Of a stretch of 64,000 nucleotides of DNA, positions 18,143 to 26,288 are shown piece by piece. Made by a program: the position numbers and the translations under genes. The stretch covers positions 186,001-250,000 of the forward strand of contig JACPYX010000018.1 of the NCBI GenBank assembly GCA_016195815.1. Reading direction: 5' to 3'. This DNA is from Chloroflexota bacterium (lineage in GTDB: Bacteria > Chloroflexota > Anaerolineae > Anaerolineales > Villigracilaceae). Each line of letters begins with the position of its first letter. The stretch's first letter is position 1. The notes under the pieces are model-generated. The model did not search any database. It saw nothing but the letters and a program-made list of their open reading frames with translations, and had not been told where the DNA came from.

Positions 18143-18898
18143 ATGGTGCGTCCAAAATCTCCCCTTCGTCTTGACTGGGTAGATCCCACGGTTTGCTCGT
18201 TGGATTACCGCTTGAAGATTATCGGGCGTTTACCGTTCTTCAAACATTTGCCTGCTGACGCGATTTCAAAAATCAATGATCGCTTCCATGACCATGAAGT
18301 TTCCACCGATGAACGGATTTATTTCGAAGGGGACGAGGCTGAATACTTGTATCTCGTGGCAATGGGAAAAGTGAAATTGGTCCGCAACACCGATTCAAGG
18401 CGTGAAGTATTACTGGATATTTTGCGCGGTGGTGAATACTTTGGTACTTTGACCGTGTTCGGCAGGAGCATCCACACGGAAACTGCCATCGCCCAGACGG
18501 ATTGTTGCATCCTTCAAATTTCATCCGAGAGTTTTGAAACGGTTCTGACGGAGTACCCCGATGTAACTCGCAAGGTACTTGAAGCCGTCAGCCAGCGACT
18601 GACGGAATCACAGGAAATTGTCAAGCAGTTGAGCGCCTATACCGTCGAGCAACGGATCGCGTCCGCGCTGCTGCGGTTGGCGGGGAAACTGGGTGAAGCA
18701 CGCGGACAGGGTGTGCTAATCCAGTTGCCGTTCTCGCGGCAGGATCTGGCAGCCATGACCGGTTCCACAACGGAAACGGTCAGCCGTGTGATGAGTCGCT
18801 TTGGAGAGGCGGGAATGGTTAAGTCGGGGCGCAAGTGGGTGACAATCATGGACATGCCGCGCCTTGAGAAACTGGCAGAAAAGGGTGCAGTTAATTGA
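18143..18898 (+). CDS. Crp/Fnr-family transcription regulator
   Basis: 251 residues. The cNMP-type sensory domain is at about 30-150 (FFKHLPADAISKI..., GEYFGTLTVFG) and the winged helix at about 175-235, with recognition-helix motif FSRQDLAAMTGSTTETVSRV typical of Crp/Fnr. Cys residues are present (CSLDYRL near the N-terminus, DCCILQI) but not in the spaced pattern of FNR. Good ribosome site AAAGGAG. The hemerythrin gene follows 73 bases later on the same strand and is a likely target. Confidence 0.92.
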   Translation: MVRPKSPLRLDWVDPTVCSLDYRLKIIGRLPFFKHLPADAISKINDRFHDHEVSTDERIYFEGDEAEYLYLVAMGKVKLVRNTDSRREVLLDILRGGEYFGTLTVFGRSIHTETAIAQTDCCILQISSESFETVLTEYPDVTRKVLEAVSQRLTESQEIVKQLSAYTVEQRIASALLRLAGKLGEARGQGVLIQLPFSRQDLAAMTGSTTETVSRVMSRFGEAGMVKSGRKWVTIMDMPRLEKLAEKGAVN

Positions 18899-18971
18899 TC
18901 TGCGTCATGTAAATTTCCGATGGGGATAACTATACTCAGGGTATAAATTTCAAACCAAAAGGAGAAACACC

Positions 18972-19478
18972 ATGAATACCCTGACCCAACCCTTGCGCGA
19001 TGAACACAAAGAATTGTTCCCTCAAGTTGATCGTATCCGCCAGGTTGCAGAATTGGTCGGCGAGGCGTCTATTGGCGATATCCGCAGCGGTGTGGATGAA
19101 GTCTACGATTTCCTGGCAAACCACCTCAAGCCGCACGCGGAGGCAGAAGAAGCGGCGCTCTATCCCGTCGTGCAAAAAGTTCTCGGTAGTCCTGACGCAA
19201 CGAAGACGATGAGCCGTGACCACGTGGAGGTCGGTCTCTATATTGATGAACTGGCTTTATTACGGAACGGACTGACCGACAATGCGCTGACCGCCGCGCA
19301 AGTCACATCCCTGCGGCGTGTTTTGTACGGTGTGTACGCACTTGTCAAAGTCCACTTTGCCAAGGAGGAGGAGGTTTACTTGCCAATCCTTGACCAGCGC
19401 CTCACACCCGAATCTGCACAGGAGATGTTCGAAGCGATGGAAACTGCGGCGCACAATGCCAAACATGCACATGCATGA
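18972..19478 (+). CDS. hemerythrin HHE-domain protein
   Basis: 168-residue four-helix bundle with di-iron ligands: H in LRDEHKELFP, H..E in LANHLKPHAEAEEAALYP, H in SRDHVEVG and H..E in VKVHFAKEEEVYLP. Bacterial HHE proteins bind O2 or NO or repair iron-sulfur centres; the neighbouring Crp/Fnr regulator and nar genes suggest a nitrosative-stress role (inference). The stop codon lies at the first base of a perfect terminator palindrome. A decayed copy of its 3' half is found at 24.4 kb. Confidence 0.92.
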   Translation: MNTLTQPLRDEHKELFPQVDRIRQVAELVGEASIGDIRSGVDEVYDFLANHLKPHAEAEEAALYPVVQKVLGSPDATKTMSRDHVEVGLYIDELALLRNGLTDNALTAAQVTSLRRVLYGVYALVKVHFAKEEEVYLPILDQRLTPESAQEMFEAMETAAHNAKHAHA

Positions 19479-19522
19479 TTAGTGAAGAAGACCTGATGTC
19501 ACATCAGGTCTTCTTCACTAAT
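19478..19522. terminator. bidirectional terminator between hemerythrin and marR genes
   Basis: A perfect 22-base inverted repeat (19478-19499 and 19501-19522) separated by one base. It begins at the last base of the hemerythrin stop and includes the final codons and stop of marR, so it serves both convergent genes. Confidence 0.9.
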
Positions 19523-19950
19523 GGAGTCGGAGCGGAAATCCCGTCTGCAGCTAGCTGCTCAACTAGCTGTCGAAGGCCGGGCAGGACACGGCGTAATTCC
19601 TCCTTGTGGACAGCAGATAGTTGTTCAAGGATCGCCAATCCTTTCGAGGAAAGCATTACATAAACCTGACGGCGGTCAGTGGGAGATTGTTCGCGCACAA
19701 GCAATCCCTGCGCCATTAACCTGTCAGCCAAACCAACTGCGCTATGATGACGGATTTGCAACTGTTCAGCCAATTCTGTGATGGTGATCTTGTCACGACC
19801 AGGGAAGCCCTTGATCGATAATAATGCCTGATGTTGCTGAGGCGCCAAACCTACTGATTGCGCAGCTTCCTCACTGAAATGTAGGAATTTCCGCAAAGAA
19901 TAACGGAAAGCAGCCAGAGTTTCATATTCTGATTTTGTGATACGCGCCAT
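19504..19950 (-). CDS. MarR-family transcription repressor
   Basis: 148 residues, winged helix with the family core ITELAEQLQIRHHSAVGLAD and the wing QSPTDRRQVYVMLSSKG. It is divergent from the ClC transporter gene, and a 19-base near-perfect palindrome between them is the obvious operator. It probably represses both itself and clc. Its last codons form half of the terminator shared with the hemerythrin gene. Confidence 0.92.
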   Translation of the reverse strand: MARITKSEYETLAAFRYSLRKFLHFSEEAAQSVGLAPQQHQALLSIKGFPGRDKITITELAEQLQIRHHSAVGLADRLMAQGLLVREQSPTDRRQVYVMLSSKGLAILEQLSAVHKEELRRVLPGLRQLVEQLAADGISAPTPLVKKT

Positions 19951-19999
19951 CTACTTCTCCTTGATCCCTGTTTGAATATTTTCCAAATCAATTATACTA

Positions 20000-20028
20000 T
20001 TGAATTATATCGTAATACGATATATAAT
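20000..20028 (+). promoter_or_regulatory. clc promoter with MarR operator in the spacer
   Basis: -35 TTGAAT (20000-20005) and -10 TATAAT (20023-20028) are 17 bases apart. The palindrome TATATCGTAATACGATATA (20006-20024, nine-base arms around one central A) fills that spacer exactly. On the minus strand a TATAAT lies at 19991-19996 for marR. Confidence 0.85.
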
Positions 20029-20059
20029 CTGGCTATTAAATTTGGCTGAGGTGTAGAAA

Positions 20060-21928
20060 ATGGTTGAACGAAATAGTCTGGATTACAAACACATGAACGT
20101 TAACCCTTCAGGAGGGTTCCGCATGCTGTTGATTTCATTGTTGGCTGCATTGATTGGGATCCTTGCTGGTTTTGTGGCATTTGGTCTTTATTCATTAATT
20201 TCCATCATTACAAACCTGGTGTTCTTCCAACGTTTTGGACTCACCCTGCCGAGTCTGAATGACAATCCGTTGGGATTATGGATCATTATTGTCCCAATGA
20301 TCGGTGGATTGATCATCGGTGTGATGGCAAAGTATGGGTCATCAAAGATTAAAGGGCATGGGATTCCGGAAGCAATGGAAGCTGTGTTAACAAACCGAAG
20401 CCGGATTCAACCGCGCGTCGCGATACTCAAGCCGATTTCTGCGGCGATCGCAATCGGCACCGGCGGCCCTTTTGGCGCGGAGGGTCCAATCATTCAGACC
20501 GGAGGTGCAATAGGTTCGTTAATCGGCCAATTAATCCATACTACTTCATCAGAACGAAAAATTTTATTAGCTTGTGGAGCAGCGGCTGGTATGGCTGCTA
20601 CATTTAGCACCCCAATTGCGGCGGTCATTCTTGCCATTGAACAGTTGCTTTTTGAGTTTAAATCACGCTCCTTCATTCCGCTGGTGATCGCCAGTACATT
20701 CGCAACAACGATTCATCTTTGGCTAATGGGAGCCGGACCCATGTTTACAGTTGCCATTGCGGATTTCGGCATCCCAAATGCGTTGCCTTATTACATCCTG
20801 CTTGGGCTTATATGCGGCTTGGTGGCAGTTGGGTTTAGTAATTTGCTTTATTGGGTTGAAGATTTATTCGAACGGCTTCCTTTTGACTCGGTGTGGTACC
20901 CGGCGATTGGCGCTCTTGGGTTGGGTATCATTGGCTATTTTTTTCCGCGTGTGATCGGCGTTGGTTATGACACCATATCCGACATACTAAATGCCCGCCT
21001 TACATTGACAGTCCTCCTGGCTATTATGATATTCAAAAGTTTGGCACTCGTTATTTCGCTCGGGTCCGGGACTTCGGGCGGATTGCTCGCCCCAATGTTC
21101 ATGGCCGGAGCGGCTCTGGGTGGAGCGTTTGCCATAATCGTCAATCAAATCATACCCGGTGCGAATCTATCACCAGCAGCCTTCGCGCTAGTGGGAATGG
21201 CTGCTGTATTCGGATCGGCTGCGCGCGCTACTTTTACACTCATCATCTTTGCGTTTGAAATTACCCGCGACTATAGTGCCATCCTGCCTCTCATGTTGGT
21301 CTGTGTTATCGCGGATGGCGTGGCAATTCTGTTAATGCGAAATTCGATTATGACTGAGAAATTGGCGCGGCGCGGATTACACATTCATCTCGAATATGAG
21401 CCGGATATTTTGCAACAAATGCGAGTCGGCGAAGTCATGGATTCCAAGCCGGATGTGATCCCTTCTACAATGACAGTGAGAGAAGTTGCAAATCATGTTA
21501 CGCACGGCGACCCGGCATTTATCCGCCATCAGGCATTTCCAATTGTGGATAAGCACCGCCTGGTCGGAATTGTTACTCGGGGTGATATCTTCCAGGCATT
21601 AGCTGCGGAAGGTAATGAAGACAAAACCGTACTTGAAGCTGGTAACGATGAACCAATTGTCACTTATCCAGATGAGTTGATTCATGATGCAGTTAGTAAG
21701 ATGTTGCGCAATGATATAGGTCGCCTGCCGGTTGTGGATCGTCACGCCCCGCATGAATTAGTGGGCTACCTAGGCCGTGCGGCGGTGATGGAAGCACGTC
21801 TGTATCGTTTACATGAAGAGCATGTCCTTGAACCCGGTTGGCTGAAACAAATGTCTCTCTCCAAATCATCAAATACTTCAAGAAGCCGCAAGCGTTCCAG
21901 TGTTCCTAATAAAGATGATACGCAGTGA
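20060..21928 (+). CDS. ClC-family anion channel/antiporter with CBS domains
   Basis: 622 residues: a ClC membrane domain (about 20-430) and a C-terminal CBS pair (about 450-590). The gating-glutamate motif is present as GPFGAEGPI, and the later pore motif as GSGTSGGLLAPMF. The first selectivity motif, GSGIP in chloride-type proteins, reads GHGIP (His100). In plant ClCa a change at this same position gives nitrate selectivity, so the anion preference here cannot be assumed to be chloride. The CBS pair suggests nucleotide control. Expression is probably controlled by the adjacent MarR. Confidence 0.93.
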   Translation: MVERNSLDYKHMNVNPSGGFRMLLISLLAALIGILAGFVAFGLYSLISIITNLVFFQRFGLTLPSLNDNPLGLWIIIVPMIGGLIIGVMAKYGSSKIKGHGIPEAMEAVLTNRSRIQPRVAILKPISAAIAIGTGGPFGAEGPIIQTGGAIGSLIGQLIHTTSSERKILLACGAAAGMAATFSTPIAAVILAIEQLLFEFKSRSFIPLVIASTFATTIHLWLMGAGPMFTVAIADFGIPNALPYYILLGLICGLVAVGFSNLLYWVEDLFERLPFDSVWYPAIGALGLGIIGYFFPRVIGVGYDTISDILNARLTLTVLLAIMIFKSLALVISLGSGTSGGLLAPMFMAGAALGGAFAIIVNQIIPGANLSPAAFALVGMAAVFGSAARATFTLIIFAFEITRDYSAILPLMLVCVIADGVAILLMRNSIMTEKLARRGLHIHLEYEPDILQQMRVGEVMDSKPDVIPSTMTVREVANHVTHGDPAFIRHQAFPIVDKHRLVGIVTRGDIFQALAAEGNEDKTVLEAGNDEPIVTYPDELIHDAVSKMLRNDIGRLPVVDRHAPHELVGYLGRAAVMEARLYRLHEEHVLEPGWLKQMSLSKSSNTSRSRKRSSVPNKDDTQ

Positions 21929-22019
21929 AAGATGAGGTTCATATATTTATCAGTGTTTCATTAGGAATTTTCTCTCTTCCTTGTTCAACGACAAACAGCA
22001 ATAAAGAAAGGAATCAAAA

Positions 22020-22346
22020 ATGAAGGTTACAGACTTATTAAAAAACATGAAATTCGGAGATAAAGATCCCCACGCTGAACCGCTGCATGTCGACACACAG
22101 GGTCGGGCGATCCTTTTCACACTCAAGCCTGATCAAACGATTCGTGAACACAATGCACCCAGTTCACCCTTTTTTGTGGTGGTCTTGAAAGGACAAGGTG
22201 TATTTACCGGCGGCGATGGCATTGAGCACACCTGCGGATCGAATACACTCCTGGTATTTGACGCGGGTGAACAACATACGATCCGTGTCGTCGAGGAGTT
22301 GATCTTTGTCGGCTTTTTGCACGGGGCGCCGCTCGCTCAAAAATAA
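22020..22346 (+). CDS. small cupin protein (paralogue 1)
   Basis: 108-residue cupin: REHNAPSSPFFVVVLKGQG gives the first metal-site motif and FDAGEQHTIRVVEELIFVGF the second. It is about 85% identical to the cupin at 35,150, including the GDKDP-AEPLHVD N-terminus, so one is a recent duplicate. AAAGGAA precedes the ATG. It follows clc by about 90 bases. The substrate is unknown. The ~260 bases that follow (22347-22606) hold no gene I can support. Confidence 0.88.
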   Translation: MKVTDLLKNMKFGDKDPHAEPLHVDTQGRAILFTLKPDQTIREHNAPSSPFFVVVLKGQGVFTGGDGIEHTCGSNTLLVFDAGEQHTIRVVEELIFVGFLHGAPLAQK

Positions 22347-22606
22347 CGTGATCTTTTCGAACCAATTCCGATTCACATTTGCAATTGCAATCGCGATGTT
22401 GAGGATGCCTTTGTGTCGCTGAAACGCATGTCATACATGATTACAATATATTCTATGATGAATATCTGATTCGACAAAAAGTCGGAATATCTATGACCAA
22501 CCTTAACTATTAATGAGAAGGGCTTGGAAAGAATAATTGTTGCCGATGGCACTCTTGTATCGGGGCGACCTTCGCTGTCCAGGTAAATTTACAGATTGGA
22601 GTACCC

Positions 22607-24340
22607 ATGAATAACTATCGCCAAACCCAACTGCTTCAAAAGCCACTAGAAAAAAGCCTAAGCATTGCGGAAAACCATGTCAAGCTGAACTCCTGGATGC
22701 CGCCACAGAACGGCATTGTGCCTCGCATTCGTGTGGGCCGGCGCTGGATAAATATATTATGGGCCATCCCGGCAATCGTTGTTTTGTTAATTCCCGCAAT
22801 TGCCTTCGCTCAACATTTGCGCACAATACCTGCTGTGCAGGAATTCATCCTGCGCTACCCAGGCGACACATCTTCACGGACGATCTACTCAGGTTTCCCA
22901 TTGTGGCTGCGGTTACAGCATTTTTTCAATTTGTTCTTCATGATGTTTATCATCCGCGCCGGCATCCAAATTCTTGCCGATCACCCGCGCCTGTATTGGC
23001 GACGTGACTCCACCCCGGGATCTGAGTGGTTTCGCTTCCAGCACGATGTCCCACGAGACCGCATTTGGACATCCAAAGACGATTCGGTTTCCATCCCTAA
23101 ATGGCTGGGCATTCCGGGCATTCGGCACTCGGTGGGACTCGCTCGATGGTGGCATTTTTCTTTCGATCTTTTATGGGTAATTAACGGCGCGATCTTTTAT
23201 GTGCTGCTATTCACCAGCGATCAGTGGCAAAGACTCGTGCCTACCGATTGGTCAGTTTTTCCTAATGCGCTCTCTACGGCGCTTCAATATTTATCACTGC
23301 GGTTTCCGGTTGATCATACCTGGACAAACTACAACGGACTGCAACAGCTCACATATTTCATCACCGTGTTCATCGCCGCTCCGCTGGCGGTGGTTACCGG
23401 GCTCATGCAGGGACCAGCGATTTCCAACAAGCTTGGCTGGTTCGCAAAAATCATTAACCGTCAGGCAGCCAGAACTATCCATTTTCTGGTACTGAGCTGG
23501 TTTCTTTTTTTCATCTTTGTCCACGTGACTCTCGTGTTTGCGAATGGGATGCGTCAAAACCTAAACCACATGTTTGCCGGCGTGGATAACGCTTCCTGGG
23601 CAGGGCTTCTGATATTTATCCCGGTTCTGGTGGTCGTAGTCATTGCCTGGTTGCTTGCCTCCCCCTTCACCCTTAAGCACTCCCGTCTGGTTCAGAAAGC
23701 CGGCCAAGCCCTGGTCAACCCTATCAAGATTATCGCCGAACAATGGGAACCGAACACTCAATACACGGAAAAGGATATCTCGCCTTATTTCTGGGTTAAT
23801 GGCACGCTACCAGCCTCTGATGAGTTTCGCACACTGGAGGAGGATAACTTTATGAATTATCGCCTGAGTGTGGGCGGGCTGGTTATGAATCCGCGCGAGT
23901 TTTCCTATGCTGAACTCAAGTCAATGCCAAAGCAAGAGCAGATTACCAAGCACTTCTGTATACAAGGATGGTCGGGCGTTGCAAAATGGGGTGGTGTCCC
24001 CATGCGCAGCATTCTGGACATCGCGAAACCAACACCCGAGGCTCGCTACGTGGTCTTCTACTCCTTCGCCGAGGGTGCCGAAGGCGGCATTTACTATGAC
24101 GTTCACACAATTCAGAACATGAAACACGCATTAACCCTCCTCGCCTATGAGATGAATGGCGCGCCGCTCAATGTGTCTCATGGGGCTCCATTGCGATTGC
24201 GCTGCGAGAACCAGTTGGGCTTCAAGATGGTCAAATGGATCCAGGCTGTCGAGTTCGTGCATGATTTTGCCCACCTAGGCAATGGTCAAGGTGGCTATAA
24301 CGAAGATCACGAATTCTATGGGAACCGCATGCCAATTTGA
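22607..24340 (+). CDS. fusion of a cytochrome b-like membrane domain with a sulfite-oxidase-type molybdopterin domain
   Basis: 577 residues. The N-terminal half (about 45-360) has roughly six transmembrane helices with histidines typical of di-heme cytochrome b561/FdnI-like proteins (LRLQHFFNLFF, ARWWHFSFDLLW, ARTIHFLVLSW, FVHVTLVF). The C-terminal half (about 395-570) is a molybdopterin domain of the YedY/MsrP/sulfite-oxidase family, with the Mo-ligand Cys451 in HFCIQGWSGVAKWGGVPM. In E. coli these are two proteins, MsrQ and MsrP, the latter exported by Tat. Here they are one chain without a twin-arginine signal, so the molybdenum domain must follow the last helix to its side of the membrane. 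The electron donor and substrate are unknown. Confidence 0.88.
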   Translation: MNNYRQTQLLQKPLEKSLSIAENHVKLNSWMPPQNGIVPRIRVGRRWINILWAIPAIVVLLIPAIAFAQHLRTIPAVQEFILRYPGDTSSRTIYSGFPLWLRLQHFFNLFFMMFIIRAGIQILADHPRLYWRRDSTPGSEWFRFQHDVPRDRIWTSKDDSVSIPKWLGIPGIRHSVGLARWWHFSFDLLWVINGAIFYVLLFTSDQWQRLVPTDWSVFPNALSTALQYLSLRFPVDHTWTNYNGLQQLTYFITVFIAAPLAVVTGLMQGPAISNKLGWFAKIINRQAARTIHFLVLSWFLFFIFVHVTLVFANGMRQNLNHMFAGVDNASWAGLLIFIPVLVVVVIAWLLASPFTLKHSRLVQKAGQALVNPIKIIAEQWEPNTQYTEKDISPYFWVNGTLPASDEFRTLEEDNFMNYRLSVGGLVMNPREFSYAELKSMPKQEQITKHFCIQGWSGVAKWGGVPMRSILDIAKPTPEARYVVFYSFAEGAEGGIYYDVHTIQNMKHALTLLAYEMNGAPLNVSHGAPLRLRCENQLGFKMVKWIQAVEFVHDFAHLGNGQGGYNEDHEFYGNRMPI

Positions 24341-24384
24341 CGCCTTCGCCAGATCGAGAGTCTCGCTACTCCATTGAAGACCGT

Positions 24385-24569
24385 CGAGCCCCAATCTCCG
24401 CAAGGTATTTTGCTCGGCGTATACGGACTTCATCAAGCTCTACTTTCCTAAGGCGTGAGGAAGTCTACCTACCGATACTCAACCAACGTCCAACGCTGAA
24501 TCTGCGCAGGATTTATGCAAAGCGATGGAAGTTGCTGCGCACGAGACTAAACACGCCGCGCATGCTTGA
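24385..24569 (+). pseudogene. decayed hemerythrin gene fragment
   Basis: Three frames together recover the 3' half of the hemerythrin at 18,972: NLRKVFCSAYTDFIKLYFPK, then EEVYLPILNQR, then AESAQDLCKAMEVAAHETKH ending AAHA and a stop at 24567-24569. The intact gene has EEEVYLPILDQR and ESAQEMFEAMETAAHNAKH. There is an in-frame stop and at least two frameshifts, so no product is possible. It lies between the molybdenum fusion and NDH-2 genes. Confidence 0.9.
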
Positions 24570-24677
24570 TAAACGGAGAAAGCTCAAATTCACATTAAGC
24601 CTTCTTGATTACAAAATCGAAGCGGCAATCGCTGCCAGCGCAGCTGCGGTGGCATGCCATTTGCTGAAAGGAGAAAA

Positions 24678-25943
24678 ATGACAATCCCGGATCGCCCTCG
24701 TGTGGTCATCATTGGAGCCGGGTTTGCGGGACTATGGGCTGCCCGAGCTTTGTCACATTCACAAACCGACGTGCTTGTTCTAAACCGTAACAATTATCAT
24801 ACTTTCTTCCCGCTGCTTTATCAAGTTGCCGCAGGGGAGCTTGAAGCGGAGGATATTGTTTATCCAGTGAGAAGTATCCTGCGCGGGCAGGAGAATATTC
24901 GCTTTCTCATGAACGAAGTTACTGAGATTGACCTTGCCGCCAAACAGGTCAAAACTACCGATCACGTTTTCCCTTACGACTTTCTTGTCTTAGCCCTCGG
25001 CAGCGCATCCCACTTCTTTGGGGTGACAGGCGCAGCCGAGTATGCTTTCCAACTGAAAACGCTGGAACAGGCAATCGCCCTGCGGAACCACATCCTGTTT
25101 CGCTTTGAACGCGCACTGTGCGAAACCGACCCTGAGCGGCGGCGGCAAATGTTGACCTTTGCCATCGTCGGCGGCGGGCCAACCGGAGTGGAATTTGCCG
25201 GCGCACTTGCCGAACTGATCCGTGGTCCGCTGGTAAAAAACTATCAGGCTCTCGATCCCCGAGAGATGCACATTCTATTGCTGGAGGCAAATGATCGCCT
25301 GCTCGCCTCTTTCCCGGAACGTCTCGAAAAATATGCCTTAAGGCGGCTGGCAAAAATGGGAGTGGAAGTACGCTTGCAGGCAACGGTCAGTCAAATCACG
25401 CCGGATTGTATACGGCTTAAGGATGGGGCAACGATCCCACTCGAAACCGTGATTTGGACATCGGGCGTGCGCGGCGAGTCTTTCAACGCAGAACTTCAGA
25501 CAATCCGTAACGGACAAGTGAAGGTTCTTCCGACGCTTCAAACCCCTGACCACCCCGAGGTCTATGTAATCGGTGATCTGGCTTTCATGGAAGAAGATGG
25601 ACGTCCACTTCCCATGCTCGCCCCAGTCGCTACCCAGCAAGGGGAAGCCGCCGCCCGCAACATCATTCGTCAGACAAACGGACAAATACCTGTGCCTTTC
25701 CACTATCACAACCGGGGCACGATGGTGACCATCGGTCGAAATGCCGCTATAGCCCATGTGTGGGGGCGTGCTTTCGCTGGCTTCCCGGCCTGGCTTCTGT
25801 GGTTGAGCATCCACCTTTACGGCCTGATCGGATTTCGCAACCGGTTGCTGGTATTAATCAAGTGGGCCTGGGATTACCTTTTTTTTGAGCGCGCCGTGAG
25901 TTTGGTTGTGTCTTTGCCTGTCTCACAAACACATTCAAAATAA
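24678..25943 (+). CDS. type II NADH dehydrogenase (NDH-2)
   Basis: 421-residue membrane-associated flavoprotein passing electrons from NADH to quinone without proton pumping. The FAD Rossmann motif is at the N-terminus (VVIIGAGFAGLWAARAL), the NADH motif near 160 (AIVGGGPTGVEFAGALAE), and VYVIGDLA is the third FAD contact. The C-terminus has the hydrophobic, amphipathic helices used for membrane attachment. The ATG at 24678 has AAAGGAG; the earlier in-frame ATG at 24654 lacks one. It could feed electrons to the quinone pool used by NarI. Confidence 0.93.
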   Translation: MTIPDRPRVVIIGAGFAGLWAARALSHSQTDVLVLNRNNYHTFFPLLYQVAAGELEAEDIVYPVRSILRGQENIRFLMNEVTEIDLAAKQVKTTDHVFPYDFLVLALGSASHFFGVTGAAEYAFQLKTLEQAIALRNHILFRFERALCETDPERRRQMLTFAIVGGGPTGVEFAGALAELIRGPLVKNYQALDPREMHILLLEANDRLLASFPERLEKYALRRLAKMGVEVRLQATVSQITPDCIRLKDGATIPLETVIWTSGVRGESFNAELQTIRNGQVKVLPTLQTPDHPEVYVIGDLAFMEEDGRPLPMLAPVATQQGEAAARNIIRQTNGQIPVPFHYHNRGTMVTIGRNAAIAHVWGRAFAGFPAWLLWLSIHLYGLIGFRNRLLVLIKWAWDYLFFERAVSLVVSLPVSQTHSK

Positions 25944-25964
25944 TATGAGGAGGCGGAAAACAAA

Positions 25965-26105
25965 GTGAACATTCACAACGATCCGGATGATATTGAGCAC
26001 CTTGCGACAATGAAACTACAGATATATTAGATATCAGACAAGCAGTTTCTTAAAGGGGCAGAAAAAAGGATAAGCCGCATTACAGATATGTTCCTGTGCA
26101 AAGTC
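25965..26105 (+). pseudogene. decayed folE (GTP cyclohydrolase I) 5' fragment
   Basis: Starts with GTG after AGGAGG and reads NIHNDPDDIEHLATMKLQIY, stop, ISDKQFLKGAEKRISRITDMF. The intact folE at 31,099 reads NIHDDPDDIEYLTTMKLQMR, then QISDEQFHKFEGYAAEIFSAF. A CAG-to-TAG change makes the internal stop, and the catalytic part is missing. The ribosome site is still good, so a 21-residue peptide could be made. Confidence 0.9.
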
Positions 26106-26151
26106 AAACGAAAATATTATCAAAGGGGTAACGACCGTATGATAGATATAT

Positions 26152-26191
26152 ATAATATTTATGAGAAATATCATAAATATTATGATATAAT
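26152..26191 (+). promoter_or_regulatory. inverted repeat and -10 element upstream of metE
   Basis: A perfect 13-base inverted repeat ATAATATTTATGA / TCATAAATATTAT (26152-26164 and 26171-26183) with a six-base gap, followed by TATAAT at 26186-26191. It may be a repressor operator or a hairpin. The surrounding sequence is very AT-rich. I see no SAM or cobalamin riboswitch core between here and metE. Confidence 0.55.
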
Positions 26192-26288
26192 CGATTTTGG
26201 ATAGTTTCCTCTCCTCCTAAAGCTCTCGGGAAGGGCAAGCCTCTGGATAAAATTCGATGCAAGCTGGAACATAAAAGGAGTATAAAAA

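Noticed and set aside
26106-26288. SAM or cobalamin riboswitch before metE
   Set aside because: I could not find the conserved cores of either; only an AT-rich inverted repeat is visible.
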